From Streptomyces sp. NRRL S-1022 (GTDB taxonomy: Bacteria; Actinomycetota; Actinomycetes; Streptomycetales; Streptomycetaceae): a stretch of 64,000 nucleotides of DNA. This document shows, in pieces, positions 26,244-34,611 of this stretch (within the stretch, counting starts at the first letter, position 1; every line of letters starts with the position of its first letter). The translations under genes were made by a program, and so were the position numbers. Under the pieces are notes generated by a model. That model saw only the letters and a list, made by a program, of their open reading frames with translations, searched no databases and was not told where the DNA came from. The stretch spans positions 313,391 to 377,390 of the forward strand of contig NZ_JOIU01000001.1 in NCBI RefSeq assembly GCF_000720135.1. The letters run 5' to 3'.

Positions 26244-26666
26244 CTGCCAGGTGGTGATCGGCCCCTGCGGTTCGGCCTCGTGGGCGTGCGGCCAGGGGGC
26301 TTCGGCGGCGGTGCGGGCAGGCTGGCCTGCCGGGCTGGGGGAGTGGCTGGCGGTGGTGGTGTGTGGGTGGGGGTCACCAGTTGAGGGCTGGCTTCCTGGC
26401 GGGGTCGTAGAGGCCGAGTCCGGTGTAGGGGACGGGGGCGTCGGTAACGCTCGGAGGGGGGTTTGTTGGTGTGCTGAGTGTTTGTTGGCCTGGGGTGTTG
26501 TGGGTTCGCTGAGAAGTGGAGTGGGCGGTTGGGTGGGGGTGGGCGGGGGTTTGAGCTGGGGTTATGTGTTCTGCGTGGAGTGTGGCGGGGTGGGTTGTAG
26601 GTAGTTCTGGCATGTAATGGCTGGTTTGGTGTTTTTGCTGGTCAGTTTCGCCTGGTGGGTGGGGCG
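26244..26666. other. Strand-asymmetric GT-rich stretch, no recognised gene
   Basis: The plus strand is extremely G/T-rich (long runs of GGTGGGG type), so the minus strand is a Pro/Thr/His-coding frame without stops. The composition may be codon-bias coding of a lost TniQ-like gene downstream of TniB, or simple low complexity. No domain could be recognised. Confidence 0.4.
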
Positions 26667-27050
26667 TTAGCGGCTTCGGGTGGGGCGGTGATGGGTTTCG
26701 GCGAGGTGGTCGAGGCGTACGGCGTCGAGGGCGATTTTGGTGATGCGTTCGGTGCCGTCGTGGATGGCGGTGATGGCGGCTTGGCGGATGAGTCTGGTGA
26801 GGGATCCGATACGGCCGGCGGTGCGTTGGTGGAGGTAGGGGGTGTGCCGGGGGAGGGTTCCGGGTTTGTGCTGGTGGAGGTCGAGGGCGTTTTCGATGTC
26901 GGTGATGACCTCGCGGAAGGGTTCGCTGGTGCCGTGTCGGGCGGGGAGGGGGCCGCAGTCGACGAGGGTGGCGCGTCCGGCGAGCTGGGCGCCGCGGGTG
27001 CCGCTGAAGAGGGGGGGGTGTCGGTGACGTTGATGCCGGCGTAGACGAAC
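26667..27050 (-). pseudogene. TniB-like AAA ATPase, C-terminal fragment
   Basis: The frame reads FVYAGINVTDTPPLFSG, AQLAGRATLVDCGPLP, FREVITDIENALDLHQHKPG, LHQRTAGRIGSLTRLIRQAA and ITAIHDGTERITKIALDAVR, then a TAA at 26667. This matches the C-terminal half of TniB/TnsC-like ATPases in actinobacterial Tn7/Tn5053-like elements. Walker A and B are missing. Another, longer frame over the same DNA (26374-27114) is a Pro/Arg/His shadow. Confidence 0.65.
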
Positions 27051-27138
27051 GTGGCCGGGAGGCTTGCCGCCAGAGAGAAGCGGCTGGCGCCATGGTCTGG
27101 GAGGTATGCCGCACGACCAGGAGGCCGTCTTCCTCCGG

Positions 27139-27717
27139 TTACGCAGATGCCGGCAGCCTCGCGTCGAGGAGCTGCTCCGCCAGTTGGATCATGTGGTCGC
27201 CCGGGGTTTCGGTCGCCATCGCGGCTGCGAGGACTTGGGCACCATCGAGGATCACCAGGAGCTTGCCGGCGGTGTCGTCAGGGTTCGCGTCGCCTGCTTC
27301 GCGGAGCTGTTTACTCAGCCAGGTCTGCACCTCTGTCTTATGGGCAACGGCCGCGGCGTGGGCGGGATGGTCCTCGTCGGGGAACTCGCTGGTGACGTTC
27401 AGGGTGGCGCAGCCGCGGTAGCCGGGCGTCGCCATGTCCTGCCGGGTGAGGGCGAACAGGGCTTCTATGCGGGCGCGGGGGCCGGGTGCTGCTGCCGTTG
27501 CTTCGCGCAGGCGCCGCCACCAGTCCTCGTTACGGGTGACGAGGTAGGCGGTGACCAACTCGTCCTTGGTGGCGAACTGGCGGTAGAGCGTCGCGTTGGC
27601 GACGCCTGCCGTGCCGATCACCAGGTCCATTCCGACGGCGCGTACGCCACGGGAGTAGAACAGGTCGCCGGCCACGTCCAGGATGTGCCGTCGCGTCTCC
27701 TCGGCAGATCGTCGCAC
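27139..27717 (-). CDS. TetR-family repressor of the adjacent SDR gene
   Basis: 192 residues from the GTG at 27717, chosen because AGGAGG sits six bases upstream and longer starts would lie inside the operator. The N-terminal HTH reads RRHILDVAGDLFYSRGVRAVG, then VANATLYRQFATKDEL. The C-terminal ligand domain includes RIEALFALTRQDMATPGYRG and a helix ending GDHMIQLAEQLLDARL. It is divergent from the SDR gene. Three near-identical operator elements between the two genes (27766-27843) make it the likely repressor of both. Confidence 0.88.
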   Translation of the reverse strand: MRRSAEETRRHILDVAGDLFYSRGVRAVGMDLVIGTAGVANATLYRQFATKDELVTAYLVTRNEDWWRRLREATAAAPGPRARIEALFALTRQDMATPGYRGCATLNVTSEFPDEDHPAHAAAVAHKTEVQTWLSKQLREAGDANPDDTAGKLLVILDGAQVLAAAMATETPGDHMIQLAEQLLDARLPASA

Positions 27718-27765
27718 CTGGAGCCTCCTGTTCGTCCGGTTGGGGAAAAGGAACCGATCCATTAT

Positions 27766-27843
27766 GAGACGGATCGTTCTCTCCATCAAGCGGTTGACAA
27801 GAGAGAACGTTCCGTCTCATTCTGAGAGAGAACGATCCGTCTC
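27766..27843. promoter_or_regulatory. Triple operator and divergent promoter region (TetR/SDR)
   Basis: Three copies of GAGAGAAC(G)NTCCGTCTC occur: 27801-27818 and 27826-27843 on the plus strand, and 27766-27783 on the minus strand as the exact inverse of the third. A promoter for the SDR gene, TTGACA (27794-27799) and CATTCT near 27818-27823, overlaps them. Repressor bound here would block both directions. Confidence 0.75.
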
Positions 27844-27906
27844 AGTAGATGGATCTCAGGGCGCCACCGGTTGACGGGCGCCGCACTTACCCAAGGGATC
27901 TCACTC

Positions 27907-28701
27907 ATGCACATCGACCTCACCGGCCGTACCGCCCTGGTCACCGGTTCCACGCTGGGCATCGGCCTGGCCACCGCGGAAGCCTTCGCCCGAGCGGGGG
28001 CCCGCACCGTCCTCAACGGACGCGACGAGGCCCGGCTCAAGTCGGCTGCCGACGGCATCCGCGCCCGGGTGCCCGGCGCAGACCTCGTCACCGTCGCCGC
28101 CGACGTATCCACCGCCGAGGGCGCACGAGCGCTGCTGGAGGCGGTGCCCGAGGTCGACGTCCTGGTCAACAACACCGGGATCTTCGCCTCCACCCCGGTC
28201 CTGGAGATCCAGGACGAGGAATGGCGTCGTTTCTTCGAGGTCAACGTCCTCAGCGGCGTCCGGCTCGCGCGCCAGTACATGCCCGGGATGATGGAGCGCG
28301 GGTTCGGCCGCATCGTGTTCGTCTCGAGCGAGACGGCCATCGACACACCACTCGACATGGTCCATTACGGCATGACCAAGACCGCCCTGCTGGCGGTGGC
28401 CAGCGGTCTGGCCAAGGCCGCCGCCGGCACCGGCGTCACCGTCAACTCCGTGCTGCCGGGCCCCACCCATACGGAAGGCATCGAGGAGTACATCACCGCC
28501 CTCATCCCCGAGGCCGAGACGTTCGACGCCGCGCAGCGCGAGTTCATCGCACGGTTCCGGCCGACATCACTGATCCAGCGGCTCATCCGGCCGTCCGAGG
28601 TGGCCGATCTGATCGTGTTCACCAGTTCCGACCGTGCGTCGGCGACCACCGGCGCGGCGCTGAAGGTCGAAGGAGGCACCCTCACCTCCCTCACGCCGTG
28701 A
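27907..28701 (+). CDS. Short-chain dehydrogenase/reductase (SDR)
   Basis: 264 residues from the ATG at 27907 (AAGGGA upstream). The Rossmann motif TGSTLGIG (TGxxxGIG) begins near residue 12. NNTG, the catalytic Ser in FVSSETA, and Y-x-x-x-K in HYGMTKTAL are all present, and the C-terminal SVLPGPTHTEG is normal. NAD(P)-dependent oxidation or reduction of a small alcohol or ketone is expected; the substrate is unknown. Control by the divergent TetR protein suggests it responds to its substrate or a toxic compound. It is followed by a converging LysR relic whose end overlaps it. Confidence 0.9.
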   Translation: MHIDLTGRTALVTGSTLGIGLATAEAFARAGARTVLNGRDEARLKSAADGIRARVPGADLVTVAADVSTAEGARALLEAVPEVDVLVNNTGIFASTPVLEIQDEEWRRFFEVNVLSGVRLARQYMPGMMERGFGRIVFVSSETAIDTPLDMVHYGMTKTALLAVASGLAKAAAGTGVTVNSVLPGPTHTEGIEEYITALIPEAETFDAAQREFIARFRPTSLIQRLIRPSEVADLIVFTSSDRASATTGAALKVEGGTLTSLTP

Positions 28702-29095
28702 CGCAGGCTACGCCGCCGCATCCGGTCATGAGTCCGCCCCATCGGGCTGCCGCGTCAGTGAGCCGCTCGCGTACGACGGTGAGCGCCGGATTGGCCGGCG
28801 CTCCGCGGCGCACCGCGAGGTAGACGGTGTTGAGCGGAGGCGCCACCGGGCGGTGGAGCAGGGCGATACGGCCCTCGGACAGCGCGGGCTCGGCCAGGTA
28901 GCGCGGCAGGGCGGAAATCCCGGCGCCCGCTTCGAGGGCCGCCAGGACCGCACGCAGGTCGGGCGCGACGAGGGCGGCCGGATTGGCGGGACGGCGGCCG
29001 AACTCCTGCGCCAGTAGCGGCGCAGGATGGGCAACTCTTCCCCGTAGGCGACCAGCGGCAGTGCGGCCAGGGCGACGACCTGTCCTCCCCGCCGG
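28691..29095 (-). pseudogene. LysR-family regulator, C-terminal fragment with frameshift
   Basis: Substrate-binding-domain sequence is visible in two frames: QVVALAALPLVAYGEELPIL first, then, after a shift near 29010, PDLRAVLAALEAGAGISALP, ALSEGRIALLHRPVAPPLNT and VYLAVRRGAPANPALTVVRE, with a TGA at 28691. The DNA-binding half is missing. Confidence 0.65.
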
Positions 29096-29298
29096 CGCGG
29101 GGGTGTTCCGCCGGCTCGGCCCGCCCGCAAGACCACGGCTAACGAGGTTGTGAGCGAATCGGGCATTGGGTGACGCGGCTAGGTCGAGGTCGTTTGTCGG
29201 TGCCGGGATAGGAGTTTGCGGTAAGGGCCAGCGGCGACGTGCCGAGCTTGGTGGCTACTCTCGTCTGACCACCGATCTTGACTGCAGGGGAGCAGACT

Positions 29299-30074
29299 GT
29301 GCGTACCACCACCGTGACGGCCGACGGTGACCAGATCCGCTGGGTGGAGTTGCCGGGACAGGAGCCGTCCCGCGTCTACATACACGGTCTGCGACGTCGC
29401 CTGCCTACTTCGCCGAGGTCGCGGTCCACCCTCTGCTGGCTGGCCACCGTTCGCTGCTGATCGACTTGCTCGGGCACGGCATCAGTGACCGACCGTCGAG
29501 CTTCGACTACACCCTGGAATCGCACGCCGACGCCCTCGCTGCAGCCCTTGATTCTGCAGGCGTCACCGGCGCCGAGCTGATCGCGCACAGCATGGGCGGC
29601 TCCGTGGCCATCGTCCTGGCCGCCCGTCACCCCCACCTGGTCTCCCGCCTGGTCCTGATCGACGCCAACCTCGACCCGATCCCGCGCGCGCCCGGCTCCA
29701 GTGGCAGCAGCGGCATCGCCGCGTACTCCGAGCAGGAGTTCCTGACAGGCGGCTGGGAAGAGGTCCGCGACCGGGTCGGGCCCCACTGGTGGTCCACCAT
29801 GCGCCTCGCCGGCCGGGTAGCCCTCCACCGCAGCGCTACCCACCTCATCCGCGGGACCGTTCCCACCATGCGCGAACTGCTGGTGGACCTGAAGATTCCC
29901 CGCGCCTACCTGCTGCCCGAGGCCGACGGGCCGCTCCCGGGCACCGACGCACTCACCCGAGCCGGGGTGTCCGTCGTCCCGATCCCGGACTGTGGCCACA
30001 ACATCATGCTGGACAACCCCCAAGCCTTCGTACGCGCCACCGCAGCGGCGCTCGCAGACCATTCCCAGCCGTAG
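29299..30074 (+). pseudogene. Alpha/beta hydrolase with one frameshift
   Basis: The gene begins at the GTG at 29299 (AGGGGAG upstream) and reads to RVYIHGL. Around 29386-29392 one base seems missing, and the rest continues in the next frame: ATSPAYFAEVAVHPLLAGHR, LLIDLLGHGISDRPSSFDYT, and AHSMGGSVAI with the nucleophile Ser. CGHNIMLDNP carries the catalytic His near the end. All functional parts are intact apart from the single shift, so a sequencing error or very recent inactivation is possible. Confidence 0.75.
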
Positions 30075-30091
30075 CCGGCATGCATGCCGGC
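30074..30091. terminator. Perfect 18-bp palindrome after the hydrolase stop
   Basis: GCCGGCATGCATGCCGGC begins on the last base of the hydrolase stop codon. It could be a short terminator hairpin or an insertion-sequence-associated palindrome; its perfect symmetry without a loop is unusual for a terminator. Confidence 0.45.
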
Positions 30092-30150
30092 AACATAGGG
30101 GCGTGACGTGGAGGAGGCCGCACGGGTTCCTCGTGTGTGACGACGAAGGA

Positions 30151-30605
30151 ATGGGCCCGTGCGGCCTTGTCCGTCCTGCCTTCACGGCCATCTCCCGTGC
30201 ACATCTCGGCGGTTTGATCGAGGAGTTGGCCGGTCCGTGGGCCGCACGGTGCGAGTCCGCGCTGCACAAGCGGCGCTGCGGTGGCCGCAGGCAGCGGCCG
30301 GGTGCCGGACCGAAGCACGACCTGGTCTTTACCGACCGGGTGCTGGTCGCCCTGGTCCACCTGCGGCATCAACTCCCGCACGCCGCTCTCGCGGAGCTCT
30401 ACGGCCTGGAGCGGTCCACCATCACCCGAGCGATCGGCGAGATCCGCCCTGTCCTGGCCGAGCGGGGCTTCGCCGTCCCCGACCGGCCCGGCCTGCGGCT
30501 GCACACCCTGGCGGACGTGTTTGCCTACGCGGCCGCGGAGAATGTGAAACTGCGGATCGACGGCACCGAGACCCAGGTCCGCCGCCCCAAAGCACACCGG
30601 CGCGG
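30151..30605 (+). pseudogene. IS5-group transposase N-terminal fragment (paralogue of 20930-21480)
   Basis: From the ATG at 30151: FTAISRAHLGGLIEELAGPW, HDLVFTDRVLVALVHLRHQL, AELYGLERSTITRAIGEIRP, PGLRLHTLADVFAYAAAENV, then LRIDGTETQVRRP with the first DDE Asp. Coding stops matching near 30605, exactly where the oppositely oriented zinc-ribbon gene is also broken. Flanking CCGCACGGG (30118-30126) and CCCGTGCGG (30156-30164) form an inverted repeat around the start. Confidence 0.7.
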
Positions 30606-31263
30606 CCGCAGGTGGTGCAGCGGCAGCGGCAGCGCCACGGCGTCATGGCCGTGGTGTAGGGCTCCAGGGGCTCGAGGCCGGCCTCGCGCATGGAGGCGGC
30701 GGCGCGCTCGGGTCTTCCCGCCGTGCGGCGGCGGCGCGGAGGTCGGCGCAGCGTCTGCATCCGCTTTGGCCGGCGAGGATAGATCCGAAGGTCGGCGAGG
30801 TGATGGTGCCGCAGCCGTGGCACAGGCACCGCCAGGGGTACTTGACCCCGTGGCGCTGTGCCGCACCGGTCGCCCGGTCCGAACAGGGCTTGCAGGACGG
30901 ACGCCGGCTCCGGCCGGTCAGGGAGCCCAGGCGCGGGGAGACGATGGCCCCGCACTTGGTGCAGCGGCTCTTCCACGGGAACGCGGTGCCGGCGTACGGC
31001 TCCAGCGGCTCCAGGCCGGCCGCCCGCATCACGCCGGCCGCGGCTTCGGGGTCGATCCGGGCCCGCCCGGAGCAGTACACGCAGCCGCCCTGCCCGGTGG
31101 TGACATTGCCTAGGCGGGGAGTGACCTCCCGCCCGCACACCGTATGGCGGCACCGCCACGGGGCGGCAATGCCGGGGTAGGGCTCCAGCGGCTCCAGGCC
31201 GGCCGCCCGCATGATGTCTTCCGGCTCGCGGGGGTCCTTCCGTGGTCTGCCGGTGCGCGCCAT
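30606..31263 (-). pseudogene. Repeated Cys4 zinc-ribbon protein, frameshifted and truncated
   Basis: From the ATG at 31263 (MARTGRPRKDP) the protein repeats a ~57-residue unit: MRAAGLEPLEPYPGIAAPWR, C-x4-CG, V(T/S)PRLG, then GQGGCVYC. Units 1 and 2 are complete in length, although unit 2 has changed Cys spacing. Unit 3 lacks the AGLEPLEPY lead but keeps CHGCG and CRRC. Unit 4 (MREAGLEPLEPYTTAM, CTTCGR) is in another frame after an indel near 30710 and is cut off by the transposase fragment at 30605. The paired Cys motifs suggest stacked zinc ribbons for nucleic-acid or protein binding. I cannot name the family. Confidence 0.6.
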
Positions 31264-31505
31264 GGGTCCAACTCCCCGCTCTTGAAGGGTGAGCGGGGTC
31301 GTGCCTCGCTGTGCGGCGCAGCATAGAGGCGGCCACTGACATCGCCCCGGGCCGCCGCCTTGCCGCCGAGACGACCGCGCTGTTCAACCGTCAGGCTGAA
31401 CTGAACGGCACCGAGGTGATGCAGTGCGAAGACCACGGCTGCCGACGTCACGAGGCCCAGGAGGTTGCGATGCCAGCCGCGCTCCTATGCGGTCCGCCCG
31501 GTGGG

Positions 31506-32222
31506 TCAGCGGTCCGGGTTGATGCCGTTCGAGACGGACTTCACGCGGGCGATCTGCACCTTGGCCGCGTACTCGACGTTGTCCGGTGAGGCGCCGTCCG
31601 CGTCGAGGTAGGCGACGACCGCGCCGACGCGCATGACGACGTCGATGCTGTCCCCGTCCTGCATGGCGTCGGTCGCGTCGGCGTCAGTTTTCAGGGTCAC
31701 CGGCTTCGCCGGGGCGCCTTCCTCCGCCCACTTTTTGCGCCGCTGGTCCGCGAGGTTCTTCATGGCCTTGCCAGCCTCCTCGGCGGTGGGGAAGGTGAAG
31801 AGGGTGAATTCCACGCGGGTGCTGTCGGAGTTGCCGCGCGCCTCCATGTCCCGGTGTCCGGCGGCCTGGATCCCGGGGCACGGCGAGGCGGTCTCCTTCT
31901 CGCAGTACGTGGCCGCTTCGCCTCCCTGGATCACGAAGGGCTCGCCGCCAACCATGACGTCGCCGACGCTGCCGTCGGACGGGAGTGCTGAGTACAGACC
32001 CGTTGCATCCACCCAAACCGGGGGAAAGTTCGGCGTCACGCCCTGGCCATCGGAGGGTGCCGATGACCCTCCGCCTCCCTTGGCCGGCGACTGTGCCGTC
32101 GCCCCTTCCGTGGCCGGGCTTCCCTTCGCCGCGCCGTCCGCCGGGGCGTTCCCGTCCTTGCACCCGGTCAGGGCAAGCGCCATCATCGCCGCGACGGCGG
32201 CCCCCCGTATTACAGCCTTCAC
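31506..32222 (-). CDS. Lipoprotein of unknown function
   Basis: 238 residues from the GTG at 32222, with GGAGGAG five bases upstream; a longer frame has no signal. The N-terminus is a lipoprotein signal (VIRGAAVAAMMALALTGC, Cys at about residue 21). A Gly/Ser/Pro-rich linker follows, then a folded domain with VDATGLYSALPSDGSVGDVM, ATYCEKETASPCPGIQAAG and FTLFTFPTAEEAGKAMKNLA. It has the style of Streptomyces surface lipoproteins, and no enzymatic motif is visible. The flanks are relics, so no operon context helps. Confidence 0.75.
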   Translation of the reverse strand: MKAVIRGAAVAAMMALALTGCKDGNAPADGAAKGSPATEGATAQSPAKGGGGSSAPSDGQGVTPNFPPVWVDATGLYSALPSDGSVGDVMVGGEPFVIQGGEAATYCEKETASPCPGIQAAGHRDMEARGNSDSTRVEFTLFTFPTAEEAGKAMKNLADQRRKKWAEEGAPAKPVTLKTDADATDAMQDGDSIDVVMRVGAVVAYLDADGASPDNVEYAAKVQIARVKSVSNGINPDR

Positions 32223-32359
32223 CCGGACTCCTCCGATGCTCTGATCACGCCCGGAGATGACCGGTCCATGATCGAACTCACTGACGCGCATACCCAACCC
32301 CATCAGCCGTCGACCGGCCAAATTGGATGCAGCTTCACGCTGTCGTGGAACCGCGCAGG

Positions 32360-32914
32360 TCATGTGGGGGTAACGGCGGACCGGGTCGACGCGAGAGGCG
32401 CCTGGCGGGTTCGGCGCGGTGTGAGGACCGCGGTGAGGAGCACCGTGGCCGGCCACAGCACGATGCCGGCAGCGATGAGGGTCAGGGGCGGAAAGCCGGC
32501 GTGGTGGGCGGCGAACAGCACGGTGGTGATCTGCAGGGCGCCGGCAGTCGTCGCGAGGTCCCGTGCCAGGCCGCGCGGTGGAGCGTGTGTTCGACCAAAT
32601 GGCGCAGAGCGCTGGCGCAGGCGACCAGGGGGGCCGCCGAGGATGCTGATGGCCAGGGCAGTCGCCCACAGGGAGACTTCGGTGACGAGGATAGTGAGCG
32701 CTGGGCCGCCGGTCAGGAGCAGCAGGGTCATCAGCGCGGCCGTGGTGATCTTCAGCTGTCCAGCGTGCGGTGGCTGGGGCGGGTCAAGAAGGTAGAGGGC
32801 GGCGAGCAGCAGGCCGGCGAGAGTGCCGAGGGCGGTCGTCCCGGCCGCTGGCAGGGTGGTGACCAGCGAGAGGATGCCGGTGATGGCGGCCGCGGTCAGG
32901 CCGGCCACTGACAC
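32360..32914 (-). CDS. Small multi-pass membrane protein, possibly N-terminally cut
   Basis: About 184 residues if translation starts at the GTG at 32914. Hydrophobic helices: GLTAAAITGILSLVTTLP, TLAGLLLAALYLL, ITTAALMTLLLLTGGPALTI, LWATALAISIL, ALQITTVLFAAHHAGF and LIAAGIVLWPATVLLTAVLT. A basic cytoplasmic loop (RLRQRSAPFGRTHAP) precedes the last pair. I do not recognise the family. The frame is open upstream to 33118, but that DNA encodes a different protein on the plus strand, so the real N-terminus may have been lost at a junction near 32940. Confidence 0.55.
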   Translation of the reverse strand: MSVAGLTAAAITGILSLVTTLPAAGTTALGTLAGLLLAALYLLDPPQPPHAGQLKITTAALMTLLLLTGGPALTILVTEVSLWATALAISILGGPPGRLRQRSAPFGRTHAPPRGLARDLATTAGALQITTVLFAAHHAGFPPLTLIAAGIVLWPATVLLTAVLTPRRTRQAPLASTRSAVTPT

Positions 32915-32944
32915 CGCGGTGCGGCGGGCACTCGCCTCGCAGCG

Positions 32945-33178
32945 GTGGCCGACGGCGCTGGTGGCGGTCGGTTCACCGACGAACGGTGGAAGGCCATCGA
33001 GGCCGCCGGGTGGGGCGCCCCACGCGACACCCACCCGCACCTGTGCGACGACTGCAAGCAGCAAGCCATCACCGCCGAACGCCAAGCCGAGCAGGCCTGG
33101 CCCGAGCACCAGGTGCACGACCAGGCCGTGCCCGAGCAGAAGGCCGGCGGCACCTGGCTCTCCCGCTTCCGCAGGTGA
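32945..33178 (+). CDS. Small Cys-containing protein, 5'-truncated copy
   Basis: 77 residues ending PEQKAGGTWLSRFRR. The core GRFTDERWKAIEAAGWG...HPHLCDDCKQ contains one C-x-x-C. It is a clear paralogue of the frameshifted gene at 34248-34492, which has an extra N-terminal C-x-x-C-type segment (CTECKAAFTY) that is missing here. The full form probably binds zinc through two C-x-x-C pairs. Function unknown. Confidence 0.5.
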   Translation: MADGAGGGRFTDERWKAIEAAGWGAPRDTHPHLCDDCKQQAITAERQAEQAWPEHQVHDQAVPEQKAGGTWLSRFRR

Positions 33179-33266
33179 CCCGGCCGGACCGGGCTGTCAG
33201 TGGCAACTGCCAGGCTGAACGGAAAGCGCTACTTCCTGGTCGTAGCCATCTGGCAGGGTGTGGCGT

Positions 33267-34226
33267 GTGACAAGCGAAGGCGATACGAGCAGGGACGGCG
33301 AGGCGTGGGCGATGGATATTCTCGTCCAGCTGCGCCAAGGCAGACAGGAGGCACATGCGCGTCGTGACGCGCTTGCGGCAGCGGTCGACGAAATAGCCGA
33401 CGGTTTCACGCAACTGGGCCTCAAGCCTTGGAAATCGGAGCGTAAGAGCCCGGCGCGAGAGGACATGAAGGTCCCGGACGTCATGCTCGGTGACCGCGCC
33501 GAACCAGCTGCAACGGTTCTCCGGTATGAATCAGCGGTCAACATCCTCAGCGCCGCCGATCAGCTTCGGGGTTTCGCCGTCCTGCTTCGTGCAGAGAAAT
33601 CGCTGATGGGCGCGGTCTCGGTCGCGCGTGGTGTCTTCGAGGCGTGCCTGTGGGCCACAGCGGTAATCGACCCGACTATCAGCACTGACGAACGCCTGCA
33701 ACGTGCCCTCACGCGTCGCCTCGCACGACTCTCGGCAGGTATCCGTCTCAGGAAAATGCTCGGCGGCGATACCGATGCCGACCAGCTCGTTGAGAACGAC
33801 GGCGACCTGGATGACGCGCACGGGACCAACCGCGATCCTGCGAAGGACATCAGCGACATCTTGGCTTACGCCAAGGACCGGGGCTGGCCTGTGAAGAGGG
33901 GCCGTCGCACCCCCGAGATCACACCCCTTTCGATTGACTGGCTCAGCGAGAACCTTGAGCGCCGTATCGGTATCGAGGGGTACGCCTGGACGAGCGGCTC
34001 GTCGATGGCTCACGGCGAGCATGCTGCCGACACGGCGGTGTGGGTTGAACTGTCCCAGGACATCGGCACAGCTCCGGCATGGCTGATCCAGTTGTGGTCG
34101 AACGGTGCTTGGGCGGGACCGCGTCTCTTCCTTGCAACGCACGCCGCCTACACAGGGAAGGGCAGCCTGCGCCGCGAGTATCAGCGGTTCGAAGAGTTGT
34201 TCTTGAGCGAGACCGGCAAGAGCTGA
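33267..34226 (+). CDS. Unrecognised helical protein
   Basis: 319 residues from the GTG at 33267 (AGGG nine bases upstream); a GTG at 33258 is the alternative. No signal or membrane segment. Helix-rich blocks include NILSAADQLRGFAVLLRAEK, GAVSVARGVFEACLWATAVI, RALTRRLARLSAGIRLRKML and near the end TSGSSMAHGEHAADTAVWVE. The Arg-rich helix followed by a Ser-Met-Ala-His segment recalls uncharacterised Streptomyces proteins with HEPN-like helical bundles, but I cannot show the HEPN active motif. It is flanked by two copies of a small Cys-containing protein. Confidence 0.6.
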   Translation: MTSEGDTSRDGEAWAMDILVQLRQGRQEAHARRDALAAAVDEIADGFTQLGLKPWKSERKSPAREDMKVPDVMLGDRAEPAATVLRYESAVNILSAADQLRGFAVLLRAEKSLMGAVSVARGVFEACLWATAVIDPTISTDERLQRALTRRLARLSAGIRLRKMLGGDTDADQLVENDGDLDDAHGTNRDPAKDISDILAYAKDRGWPVKRGRRTPEITPLSIDWLSENLERRIGIEGYAWTSGSSMAHGEHAADTAVWVELSQDIGTAPAWLIQLWSNGAWAGPRLFLATHAAYTGKGSLRREYQRFEELFLSETGKS

Positions 34227-34247
34227 GGCCCTAGAAATCCATACAGC

Positions 34248-34492
34248 ATGCCCTCATGCGCTACGCCCTGCACCGAGTGCAAGGCAGCGTTCACGTACGA
34301 GTGGTGGCAGGCGGTGGAGTGCACTGGCTGGGACGCCTCACTCCGAAGGCCCGTCCGACCCTGTGCGGGGACTGCGACCAGCGACATGGGACCGACTGGG
34401 AGGAAGCCTGGCCGAACGCGACGCGCCAGGAGCAAGAGTCGGCCGTGCCGGAGCAGAAGGCCACCGGCTGGCTCTCGCGCCTGCGCCGCTGA
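34248..34492 (+). pseudogene. Small double-C-x-x-C protein, frameshifted
   Basis: The first frame (ATG 34248) reads CATPCTECKAAFTYEWWQAV, ECTGWDASL. Near 34340 the match moves to another frame: PKARPTLCGDCDQRHGTDWE ... PEQKATGWLSRLRR and a stop. Joined, this gives a ~80-residue protein with C-x-x-C near both ends, matching the copy at 32945-33178. Confidence 0.55.
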
Positions 34493-34611
34493 GCTGGGCA
34501 CGCCTCCCGACCAGCCGCGCTTCTCCTTGTGGCATGGACCAGCCCGGCGAATTGGATGGCTACGACGGAGAAGGCACGTCATGCTGGAAGCGATCGATGC
34601 GAGGGGGAAGC

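Noticed and set aside
26374..27114. 246-residue Pro/Arg/His-rich minus-strand frame
   Set aside because: Another frame on the same strand encodes a convincing TniB-like C-terminus; this one is its shadow.
30119..30164. Possible insertion-sequence terminal inverted repeats around the transposase fragment start
   Set aside because: The CCGCACGGG/CCCGTGCGG pair lies around one end only, so it is a local hairpin rather than the two ends of an element; no second end could be found.
33267..34226. HEPN-type toxin
   Set aside because: Helical character and a late His are suggestive, but I could not show the R-x4-6-H active motif or a partner antitoxin.
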